Origin: Chloroflexota bacterium
GTDB taxonomy: Bacteria > Chloroflexota > Limnocylindria > P2-11E
DNA: 12,796 nt
NCBI GenBank assembly: GCA_025350745.1
Contig: JANXXG010000238.1
Span: forward strand, 1 to 12,796
Direction: 5' to 3'
The position numbers and the translations under genes are program-made. Position 1 is the stretch's first letter. Each line of letters begins with the position of its first letter. Of the stretch, positions 1 to 5,409 are shown piece after piece. The notes under the pieces are model-generated. The model was not told where the DNA came from. It did not search any database and was given only the letters and a program-made list of their open reading frames with translations.

Positions 1-1
1 C

Positions 2-1456
2 CAACACCTCGTGCTCGTCACCGGAGCGTCTGGATACGTCGGTGGTCGGCTGCTTCGCGCCCTCGCGGATACGCATGAGCGGGTGCGCTGCATGGGGCGT
101 CGGCCGGATGCGCTCCGTGCCCGGGTCCCTTCCGGGGTGGAGGTGGTCGCCGGCGACTGCCTCGATGCCTCGTCCCTCGGCCCAGTCATGACCGGCGTTG
201 CGGTCGCGTACTACCTGGTCCACTCCATGGGCACCGGTGGCGATTTCGCCGAGCGTGATCGGCAGGCCGCGCGCAACTTCGGCGAGGCCGCGCAGCGCGC
301 CGGGGTGAGACGGATCGTCTATCTCGGCGGCCTCAGCGCAGCCGATGCCGCCGGCGCTCCGCTCTCGCACCATCTGCGCAGCCGTCTGGAGACGGGGAAC
401 GTGCTTCGGGAGAGCGGCGTCCCCGTGATCGAGCTTCGGGCATCGGTCATCCTCGGATCAGGCAGCTTGTCGTTCGAGCTCATCCGGGCGCTCAGTGAAC
501 GTCTCCCGGTGATGGTCTGCCCGCGCTGGGTATCGACCGTCGCGCAGCCCATCGCCATCGAGGACGTCGTCGCGTACCTCGTCGCGGCGCTCGACCTGTC
601 GGCAGACATGGGCTCGCGGGTCTTCGAGATCGGTGGCGCCGAGCGCGTCTCATACGGTGACCTGATGCGTGAGTACGCTCGGCAGCGCGGTCTCCGGCGC
701 ATCTTCATCTCCGTGCCGCTCCTCACGCCACGCCTTTCGAGCCTGTGGCTCGGCCTGGTCACCCCGGTGTACGCGCGGGTCGGACGGCAGCTCATTGATG
801 GACTGCGGAATCCATCGGTCGTGCAGGATGACTCTGCGTCGCGCACGTTCTCCATCCGACCGCTTGCACTTGCCGAGGCGATCCGCCGTGCACTCGCGTT
901 CGAGGATCGCGAGTTCGCGGAAACGCGGTGGTCCGATGCCCTGTCGGCGTCCCCTGACCGGCCCCCGTTCGGCGGCACGCGCATCGGCTCGCGCCTCGTG
1001 GACTCGCGGGTCCGCGACGTGGTGGCATCGACGTCCGCGGCGTTCGCTCCGATCCGGCGGATCGGTGGGGCGAGCGGCTGGTACTGGGGGAATGCCCTCT
1101 GGAAGGCGCGTGGCCTGGTCGATCTCTTGTTCGGCGGCGTCGGAATGCGGCGCGGGCGCCGGGATCCGGAGCATGTGCAGGTGGGCGACACCATCGACTT
1201 CTGGCACGTCGAAGCCATCGAGGAGGGCCGGCGCCTGCGGCTGGCTGCGGACATGCGGCTGCCCGGTCGCGCATGGCTGGAGTTCGAGGTCATCGAGGCC
1301 GGCGCGGGACGCTCGCGGATCCGCCAGACGGCGATCTTCGACGCGTCGGGCCTTGGCGGTCTCCTGTACTGGTACGTCCTCTATCCGGTACACGTGTTGA
1401 TCTTCGACCGAATGATCAGAGGCATCGCCCGAAGGGCTCTGACCGGCTCGCGGTAG
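2..1456 (+). CDS. NAD(P)-binding SDR-like protein with DUF2867 C-terminal domain (5' partial)
   Basis: The reading frame is open to the left edge and reads QHLVLVTGASGYVGG. The GTG at 11 falls inside the first Rossmann strand, so the true start probably lies upstream of the window. The N-terminal half carries the dinucleotide-binding loop GASGYVGG (about residues 5-12 from the GTG), an acidic GDC position after the third strand, and VYLGGLSA at the usual fourth-strand place. This is the pattern of atypical extended SDRs (NDUFA9/NmrA-like). I see no classical YxxxK catalytic pair, so binding or an unknown reductase role is possible. The C-terminal third (about 320-480), rich in Trp and Arg with a hydrophobic end (GLLYWYVLYPVHVLIF), matches the DUF2867 region that follows such domains in actinobacterial and chloroflexal proteins. 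The substrate is unknown. The domain call is firm; function is not inferable. Confidence 0.88.
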   Translation, partial: QHLVLVTGASGYVGGRLLRALADTHERVRCMGRRPDALRARVPSGVEVVAGDCLDASSLGPVMTGVAVAYYLVHSMGTGGDFAERDRQAARNFGEAAQRAGVRRIVYLGGLSAADAAGAPLSHHLRSRLETGNVLRESGVPVIELRASVILGSGSLSFELIRALSERLPVMVCPRWVSTVAQPIAIEDVVAYLVAALDLSADMGSRVFEIGGAERVSYGDLMREYARQRGLRRIFISVPLLTPRLSSLWLGLVTPVYARVGRQLIDGLRNPSVVQDDSASRTFSIRPLALAEAIRRALAFEDREFAETRWSDALSASPDRPPFGGTRIGSRLVDSRVRDVVASTSAAFAPIRRIGGASGWYWGNALWKARGLVDLLFGGVGMRRGRRDPEHVQVGDTIDFWHVEAIEEGRRLRLAADMRLPGRAWLEFEVIEAGAGRSRIRQTAIFDASGLGGLLYWYVLYPVHVLIFDRMIRGIARRALTGSR

Positions 1457-1734
1457 CGGAGATGGAACGGATCTCGCCTCGGCCCTCACTCGTCATGCGA
1501 TCGCGCGAGTCGGGCGATCGTCTGAGCTCAAGTCGTTCGAGCTGGACCGAAATATGCGATGAGAGCGGACGACCAAGCTCGATACGAACAAGACTCGATA
1601 CAATGCGGTTGAGGCGGATTTCGCTCGATACGTGCGGTCCGGCTGCGTCCCCTGCGCCACGGAACCGTTGGATCGTTCTGGCCGCCGATCAGGTCACGCG
1701 CCGAGAGCGAAGCGCCCGCGAAAGTGTGACGCGC
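1457..1734. other. Intergenic region with three CTCGATAC octamers
   Basis: I see no convincing coding sequence in these 278 bases. The octamer CTCGATAC occurs three times on the + strand, at 1578-1585, 1594-1601 and 1624-1631. The middle copy runs into TACAAT (1599-1604), which resembles a -10 element, but no good -35 sits 17 bases upstream. The region may hold the promoter of the small gene at 1735. This is inference from position. Confidence 0.35.
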
Positions 1735-1995
1735 ATGGCGGAAATGCTGACTGGCTGGCTCATCGATATGGACGGCGAGGTCTTCCACCTCGAGACCGAT
1801 GAAGGCGAGCGAATCACGTTCACCCTGCTTGCTACATCGGGCATCCGGCCCCACCACCTCGAGGGGATCGTCGGGTCACCGGTGCGGATCGAGGTCACGA
1901 TCGAGGGCCCTCACGAGCATGCAACGGCGAACCACGTTGGGCCCACCGAGCAGCACCACCACGCGCCAGCCCCGCTCCCAAGGATCATGCGATGA
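1735..1995 (+). CDS. Small hypothetical protein with His-rich tail
   Basis: An 86-residue protein that I do not recognise as a named family. Residues 4-57 alternate hydrophobic and charged positions (TGWLIDMDGEVFHLET, then RITFTLL and VRIEVTIEG), as in a small beta-barrel of OB or SH3-like type. The tail from residue 59 is His-rich (H60, H62, H67, H74-H76) and could bind Cu, Ni or Zn. The frame is open back to 1273, but the upstream part has no protein-like pattern, so I take the ATG at 1735. The GTG at 1726 is an alternative, and neither has a strong Shine-Dalgarno sequence. Two inverted repeats follow the stop. The gene is probably real because the beta-strand pattern is regular, but function is unknown. 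A metal role fits the copper-protein neighbourhood only as speculation. Confidence 0.55.
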   Translation: MAEMLTGWLIDMDGEVFHLETDEGERITFTLLATSGIRPHHLEGIVGSPVRIEVTIEGPHEHATANHVGPTEQHHHAPAPLPRIMR

Positions 1996-2020
1996 GGCTG
2001 TCGGATGCCAGGCCGCGCGC

Positions 2021-2059
2021 GTGATCAGCCCGTGTTCGTGAAAGCACGTCGATCACGGG
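2021..2059 (+). terminator. Possible terminator hairpin after the small His-rich gene
   Basis: Nested inverted repeats: GTGATC (2021-2026) pairs with GATCAC (2051-2056), or alternatively CCCGTG (2029-2034) with CACGGG (2054-2059). An inner CGTG-AAAG-CACG stem-loop lies at 2037-2048. There is no T-run. Its position 26 bases after the stop at 1995 suggests a terminator, but the structure is imperfect. Confidence 0.3.
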
Positions 2060-2108
2060 TGTCCGCGCATGCCAAACGTGCTGCGGACCGTCCTGACCAG
2101 GTAGGCGG

Positions 2109-2309
2109 ATGAAAACGCGAACCATCGCGACTCTGTGCGACCGATGCGTGCTCACGACGATCGACCCGCAGACGCTTGAAATGGGGAAGGAGCCCGTGCG
2201 CACGCTCGCGCGCCACCGCCAGTGGGACCACAAGACCTACTTCGGGATCCGCATCATCCCCCTCGGGACAGCCACCATCCGCGTCGGCGACGGCGTCAGC
2301 GCCACGTAG
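2109..2309 (+). pseudogene. Orphan C-terminal fragment of a MOSC-domain protein
   Basis: The 66 residues correspond to the last part of a MOSC (molybdenum cofactor sulfurase C-terminal) protein. The CDRCVLTTIDPQT segment carries the conserved CxRC and T-x-D positions, followed by GKEPVRTLARHR, YFGIRIIPLGT and IRVGDGVS, the usual end of the beta-barrel. Family members of the YcbX/mARC-like type are normally well over 200 residues, so the N-terminal beta-barrel and most of the MOSC domain are missing. An in-frame TGA at 2094-2096 blocks upstream extension, and I found no matching MOSC pieces in the other frames between 1996 and 2108. AGGCGG precedes the ATG, so a short peptide could still be made. 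Most likely it is a deletion remnant. The homology is clear to me; the lack of function is inference. Confidence 0.75.
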
Positions 2310-2337
2310 TCGTCTGGTCGCTCCCCGTATCCGACAA

Positions 2338-2370
2338 GCAGAAGCCCGGTCATCTCGACCGGGCTTCTGC
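2338..2370. terminator. Perfect 14-bp stem hairpin, bidirectional terminator
   Basis: GCAGAAGCCCGGTC (2338-2351) is the exact inverse complement of GACCGGGCTTCTGC (2357-2370), with the 5-base loop ATCTC. It sits between convergent ends, the MOSC fragment stop at 2309 and the membrane-protein stop at 2391, so it could terminate both strands. Neither side has a long T-run, as is common in high-GC genomes. Confidence 0.8.
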
Positions 2371-2390
2371 AAGCAGCTTGGTTCTGATCG

Positions 2391-3065
2391 CTACGCCGGG
2401 GTCGGGACCGTGACCGGCTTGCCGGTCGGTGCGAAGAGCACCTTCTCCTTCGGCGTGACGAAGGCGTGTACGAAGCCGGCGAACGAGATGAGCAGCATCA
2501 CTGCGGCGATGCCGTAGAGGATGGTGCCCGCGAGACCGGCCATCGCGCCGATGGTGCTGAAGCCGTAGACCGTGAGAAGCAGGCCGCGGAGCGTTTCACC
2601 CGTCTGCATCGTTGTGCGGAGCGAGGCCGCGGTGTCCACCTTCTTCTGAAGGTCCGTCGCCGCGACGGTGTCACCCTTGGCCTTCGCGGCCGTAACCTGC
2701 GCACGCAGGTCGCCGCCGATCGTCCCGAGGGTCGCGTACGTCGCGCCCGGGAAGCCCGCGGTCTTCGCGGAGGTCTCCATGTGGAGCGCGATGTAGTTCT
2801 TCGCGTAGCACTCCGCCTGCGGGCCCGTCTGCATCAGCTGGCCGCCGTAGGTGACCAGGCAGGACGAGGTGGCCTTCCAGTCCTTCTCTTCTGCGCTGAG
2901 CTTCTCCGCCGGCGTAAAGGTGATCTTCTGGGCGCTCAGCTCTTCCGTCACGTAGCTCTGCGCGAACGCGTACTGGCCGTAGACCGCGAGTCCGAGGGCG
3001 AGAAGGAGAGCGGCAACCATGAGTCCGCCTCCTGCGAGAATGATGTCGAGAGTCCTGCGCTTCAT
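2391..3065 (-). CDS. Two-cysteine membrane protein ('aromatic ring-opening dioxygenase LigA'-type family, misnamed)
   Basis: A 224-residue protein with an N-terminal membrane helix (about 7-29), an extracytoplasmic middle region (about 30-155) and hydrophobic helices at about 158-202, ending in a short polar tail. Motifs include ITFTPAEKL, SSCLVTYGG, QAECYAKNYIALH and GETLRGLLLTVYGFS. These match a family widespread in Actinomycetota and Chloroflexota that databases often label LigA. No dioxygenase metal-binding motif or domain is visible. C69 and C86 are the only cysteines and could form an extracytoplasmic disulfide. The start at 3065 is chosen because GGAGG lies nine bases upstream of MKRRTL. 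The longer frame to 3146 lacks such a site and would bury the signal anchor. Function is unknown. It is divergent from the cupredoxin lipoprotein at 3291 and may share its promoter region. Confidence 0.87.
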   Translation of the reverse strand: MKRRTLDIILAGGGLMVAALLLALGLAVYGQYAFAQSYVTEELSAQKITFTPAEKLSAEEKDWKATSSCLVTYGGQLMQTGPQAECYAKNYIALHMETSAKTAGFPGATYATLGTIGGDLRAQVTAAKAKGDTVAATDLQKKVDTAASLRTTMQTGETLRGLLLTVYGFSTIGAMAGLAGTILYGIAAVMLLISFAGFVHAFVTPKEKVLFAPTGKPVTVPTPA

Positions 3066-3290
3066 TGCCGTCCTCCATGTGAACGAACTTCTTATGCAGA
3101 ACAGTCGGGCATCGCGGACCCGCGGCGCAGTCCCGAAGGGCCTCAAATCGGCAGGCCGTTCGGCCCACCGGCAGGCCGTTCCGCCCGCGAACTAGGGCCG
3201 CTCGGCTCACGTGTACCGGGATCGTGCTCCCCAGACTGTTGGCGACAGCGGCTCTCGAACGCCGCCACGTCACTAATGGAGGTACCCCTC
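3066..3290. promoter_or_regulatory. Divergent promoter region with two ~20-bp direct repeats
   Basis: This 225-base gap separates the divergent start codons at 3065 (-) and 3291 (+), so it should contain both promoters. It carries two tandem imperfect repeats of 20 bases (about 3149-3168 and 3169-3188), each built on GGCAGGCCGTTC. The 20-base period places them roughly two helical turns apart, as for a regulator bound to one face. I cannot identify -35 or -10 elements with confidence. Confidence 0.4.
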
Positions 3291-3704
3291 ATGGTCCGTC
3301 TCACGACGCTCGCCGCCGCGTTGCTCCTCGTCCTCTCCGCCTGTAGCTCGGCGCCGGCCGCCACGGGCGGCCAGATCACCGTTTCGCTCAGCGACCACAC
3401 CGTCCAGCTGTTGCAGACCAGCGTCCCCAGCGGTCCGGTCACGATCACGGTCAAGAACATCGGCTCGGTCGTCCACAACCTCGTCGTGTTGAGGACCAAC
3501 CTGGACCACGACATGATCCCCCACGACGCGCGCGACCAGGCGAAAGCCGACGAACGAGGCAAGGTCGGCGGGACGACCGAGCAGCTGAAGGCCGGTCAGT
3601 CGGTCCAGATCACGCTCGTTCTGAGCGCCGGGAAATACGTGCTCATCTGCAACGAGCTCGCGCACTACCAGATCGGCATGCACGCACCGTTGACCGTGAA
3701 CTAG
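3291..3704 (+). CDS. Cupredoxin lipoprotein (sulfocyanin-like, single domain)
   Basis: A 137-residue exported protein. The signal peptide ends in the lipobox LSAC, with Cys18 as the lipidation site, so the mature protein should be anchored to the outer face of the membrane. One cupredoxin domain follows (about 27-137), with a complete type 1 copper ligand set: H62 in VVHNLV, then C120, H125 and M130 in ICNELAHYQIGM. Its role is presumably electron transfer or copper handling outside the cell; the partner is unknown. The start at 3291 is set by GGAGG at 3278-3282. An in-frame ATG at 3276 overlaps that site and would only add MEVPL. The two domains of the 6208-7044 protein and the domain at 7063 share the H...LVVL...CNE..HY..GM pattern, so these are paralogs. 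The next gene, msrB, converges with it at 28 bases. Confidence 0.92.
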   Translation: MVRLTTLAAALLLVLSACSSAPAATGGQITVSLSDHTVQLLQTSVPSGPVTITVKNIGSVVHNLVVLRTNLDHDMIPHDARDQAKADERGKVGGTTEQLKAGQSVQITLVLSAGKYVLICNELAHYQIGMHAPLTVN

Positions 3705-3732
3705 GTCGATCGCAATGGTGCGGCTGAGGCAG

Positions 3733-4131
3733 TCAGGCCTTCGGAACGAACTTGAGTGAGATCGAATTCACGCAGTGCCGGGTGTTCTTCGGCGTGAGCT
3801 GCTCGCCGACGAAGACATGACCCAGGTGTCCGCCGCAGGCTGCGCACTCGATCTCGACCCGCTGACCGTCGGCGTCCGGCACGCGGTCGACGGCGCCTTC
3901 GATCTCCTGGTCGAACGACGGCCAGCCGCAGCCGGAGTGGAACTTGGTATCCGACACGTAGAGCGGGGTCTCGCACCGCCGGCAGACATACGTGCCGTCA
4001 ACGTAGAAGTCGTCGTACTCGCCGGTGAACGGGCGCTCGGTCCCCTTGTTGACGATGACGCGCGTCTCTTCCGGGGTGAGCTTCCTCAATGACGTGATCG
4101 CATTCCCTCCTCGGCGTGCATCGCACACCAT
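3733..4131 (-). CDS. msrB: Peptide-methionine (R)-S-oxide reductase MsrB
   Basis: MsrB reduces methionine-R-sulfoxide in proteins using thioredoxin. In the 132-residue version the domain runs from about residue 15 to the end. It has two zinc CxxC pairs (C50/C53 in CRRC, C96/C99 in CAAC), the GCGWPSF motif with the usual resolving Cys (C68), GHLGHVF, and the catalytic Cys (C120) in [11 protein letters not shown]. All key residues are intact. The start is uncertain. ATG 4131 is the nearest in-frame ATG, but it sits behind a G-quadruplex run rather than a clean ribosome site. A strong AGGAGGG lies further inside, six bases before an in-frame ATC (4096-4098) that would give a family-sized protein starting [12 protein letters not shown]. 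The frame is open to 4296, but that part is the remains of a cupredoxin gene. There is no signal peptide, so it should be cytoplasmic. Confidence 0.93.
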   Translation of the reverse strand: MVCDARRGGNAITSLRKLTPEETRVIVNKGTERPFTGEYDDFYVDGTYVCRRCETPLYVSDTKFHSGCGWPSFDQEIEGAVDRVPDADGQRVEIECAACGGHLGHVFVGEQLTPKNTRHCVNSISLKFVPKA

Positions 4132-4138
4132 CTTCTCA

Positions 4139-4162
4139 CCCCACCCCACCCCACCCCTCCCC
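4139..4162 (-). promoter_or_regulatory. G-quadruplex motif directly upstream of msrB ATG
   Basis: On the minus strand, five consecutive runs of four G are separated by single bases (A, T, T, T), ending seven bases before the ATG at 4131. Single-base loops with G4 tracts are the textbook pattern for a very stable parallel G-quadruplex. In mRNA it would cover the ribosome-binding region of this msrB start. That it folds or regulates anything is inference. Confidence 0.6.
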
Positions 4163-4163
4163 A

Positions 4164-4629
4164 GTGACCCTGCGCTGCAGTACGCGTCATATCGTCCCGC
4201 CGCGAGGCCGCGGAGCCCGACCGCGGAGCCCGACCGTGCGGGTCTCGCCGGGTTCGGCGGCAACATGAATGGCGAGCGCCGGCACGGTGAAGTCATGAAC
4301 GACGCCGGTGCCAGAGGGGTTCACGATCGTGAGGTTCACGTCGGCTCCCTTCGGCAGCCGGATCTCTTCGGTGTGAAGCCGAAGCTCGCGGCCTGGACCC
4401 GGATCTCGGTCGCACCGGGAATGGCGGTCGCGACCGGGCCCACGCTGCCGTGATCCATCATGCCGGGCTCGATCCGGCCGCTGCCCATCATGCCGGGGCC
4501 CATTCGCCAGGAGGTCGGATCGCTGCTGAGGAAACCGGTCGGGCCGGACATCGCTGACCCTGCGATGGCAAAGACGAGCAGCAGTCCAGCGTTCAGCGCG
4601 GTGACGCCAGCGAGACGTCGCGCGTTCAA
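4164..4629 (-). pseudogene. Decayed secreted cupredoxin gene (three frame lesions)
   Basis: It starts at TTG 4629 with GGAGG seven bases upstream and reads a signal/anchor ([20 protein letters not shown]), then a Met/His-containing stretch ([15 protein letters not shown]), then the cupredoxin strand IRVQAASFGFTP. There the frame breaks: the next residues [34 protein letters not shown] and [13 protein letters not shown] continue in the -1 frame, as if one G was lost in ACCGAAGAG. A second lesion is a 13-bp tandem duplication at 4210-4235. Removing one copy restores [15 protein letters not shown] third, apparent 2-base loss after the copper-ligand Cys codon (4177-4179) puts the GHW ligand motif (His codon 4164-4166) out of frame. 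The axial Met position reads Val. The original would resemble secreted EfeO/CopC-era cupredoxins with the ...YCS.PGH..GM end. Three independent defects make a sequencing artefact unlikely. Confidence 0.78.
4210..4235. repeat. 13-bp perfect tandem duplication inside the cupredoxin pseudogene
   Basis: The unit GCGGAGCCCGACC occurs twice in direct succession (4210-4222 and 4223-4235). Thirteen is not a multiple of three, so the copy shifts the frame of the minus-strand cupredoxin reading. Deleting one unit rejoins VGLRG to [10 protein letters not shown]. It looks like a replication-slippage event. Confidence 0.85.
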
Positions 4630-4718
4630 GACTTCGCCTCCGCGATCGCGGCGCGCCGGCCGCGGAACTCCTCCGCGTCGATCTCGCCCCGCGCGAGCCG
4701 CTCCTCGAGGATCCGCAT
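4626..4718 (-). CDS. SHOCT-domain mini-protein (probable remnant)
   Basis: A 30-residue ORF that I read directly from the minus strand. It consists almost entirely of a SHOCT motif: [17 protein letters not shown] followed by [17 protein letters not shown] is a short helical oligomerisation motif, usually at the C-terminus of small membrane proteins with an N-terminal helix, and it often occurs beside copper genes. Here the membrane part is absent. AAGGGA lies five bases before the ATG at 4718. An alternative in-frame ATG at 4742 adds only eight residues. Its TGA overlaps the TTG start of the cupredoxin pseudogene (TTGA), so the two were translationally coupled. The upstream side is occupied by the opposing P-type ATPase remnant, suggesting the gene's 5' part was cut off at about 4735. 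It may be expressed but is probably a fragment. Confidence 0.6.
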   Translation of the reverse strand: MRILEERLARGEIDAEEFRGRRAAIAEAKS

Positions 4719-4732
4719 CGCGTTCCCTTGAC

Positions 4733-4861
4733 CATTATCCATTCTTCGGCATCCTGCTCTCGCCCATCCTCGCGGCCGCGGCGATGAGCCTGAGCTCGGT
4801 GACGGTGATCACGAACGCGAACCGACTACGGCACTTCAGGCCCACGGAGGTATCGGCATGA
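4733..4861 (+). pseudogene. C-terminal remnant of a copper-translocating P-type ATPase (CopA-like)
   Basis: Reading + from 4733 gives [17 protein letters not shown] followed by [19 protein letters not shown] and a stop. This is the characteristic last transmembrane helix and tail of P1B heavy-metal ATPases: the [25 protein letters not shown] signature contains the conserved M..S..V of the copper site. Upstream of 4733 no ATPase sequence is present on either strand. The preceding bases belong to the opposing SHOCT ORF, so all but about 42 residues are missing. Its TGA (4859-4861) overlaps the ATG of the next cupredoxin gene (ATGA), indicating a former copA-cupredoxin operon. It has no start codon or ribosome site of its own. 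The similarity rests on a motif I recognise; a homology search would settle it. Confidence 0.75.
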
Positions 4862-5235
4862 CCCTCGATCAGATCCTGGTCACAGCCGTCGGCGTGCTTG
4901 CGATCGGGGGGATCGGTGCCTTCTTCTTGTTGCCCAAAAGCAGCGAGACTCGCGCGGTCCTCGGCAGCTCGGGATTCCAAGAGGCGATGATCCTGGTGAA
5001 AGGCGGCTACACGCCGGACGTGATCGTCGCCGACGCGGATCGTCCGATCCGCCTGACGTTCCTGCGCACCGAGTCGGGCGCGTGCTCCGAACGCGTGATC
5101 TTCGCCGACTTTCATAAGAGCATCGAACTGCCGGAGAACACGAGCGTCTCCCTCGATCTGCCAGCGGCCAAAGCCGGCGAGTACGGGTTCCAATGCGGGA
5201 TGGGCATGCTTCGCGGGAAGCTCGTCGTCCGTTGA
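4858..5235 (+). CDS. Membrane-anchored cupredoxin, formerly coupled to copA
   Basis: A 125-residue protein with an N-terminal membrane anchor (about 5-26, [20 protein letters not shown]) and an outward-facing cupredoxin domain (about 38-125). Candidate copper ligands are C76 (ACSERV), H86 (DFHKS), and C113 with M115 or M117 in [14 protein letters not shown]. This C..F.DF...CGMGM arrangement is typical of the small cupredoxins that follow copper P-type ATPases and may accept exported copper. It differs from the ICNE..HY..GM paralogs elsewhere in the window. GGAGG sits seven bases before the ATG, and the ATG overlaps the stop of the CopA remnant. With copA gone, the original operon promoter is likely lost, so expression may depend on new upstream sequence. 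The gene itself looks intact. Confidence 0.88.
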   Translation: MTLDQILVTAVGVLAIGGIGAFFLLPKSSETRAVLGSSGFQEAMILVKGGYTPDVIVADADRPIRLTFLRTESGACSERVIFADFHKSIELPENTSVSLDLPAAKAGEYGFQCGMGMLRGKLVVR

Positions 5236-5366
5236 AGCTCCTCATCGTGATTCCGCGATCGCGATCCTGACCGTCACGTGCACGAACGCGACATATCTCG
5301 ATGGCCGCCTGCTGCGCGCATCACGTGGCCGACGTGTTCCCGATCCGCGGCGCCGCGACGGGGTAG

Positions 5367-5394
5367 GAGGTCGCGCCGTACGGCGTGTGACCTC
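5367..5394 (-). terminator. Weak hairpin downstream of the hemolysin III gene
   Basis: GAGGTC (5367-5372) pairs with GACCTC (5389-5394) around an inner palindrome CGCCGTACGGCG. The stem is interrupted and there is no T-run. It lies in the 174-base gap between the convergent stops at 5235 (+) and 5410 (-). Nothing else in that gap looks functional. Confidence 0.35.
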
Positions 5395-5409
5395 GCCTCG
5401 TAGCAAGCG

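Noticed and set aside
319..1293. 324-codon minus-strand frame
   Set aside because: Antisense to the SDR/DUF2867 gene; Arg/Ser-rich with no recognisable motif.
1528..1857. 109-codon minus-strand frame covering the gap and the start of the His-rich gene
   Set aside because: No ribosome site or motif, and it opposes the better supported + strand gene.
2466..3290. Upstream extension of the cupredoxin lipoprotein frame to a 412-residue protein
   Set aside because: The extension is antisense to the LigA-like gene and has no protein-like pattern. The lipobox signal peptide and GGAGG site fix the start at 3291.
4132..4296. N-terminal extension of MsrB to 187 residues
   Set aside because: These residues ([15 protein letters not shown]...) are the decayed cupredoxin C-terminus read through by chance, not part of MsrB.
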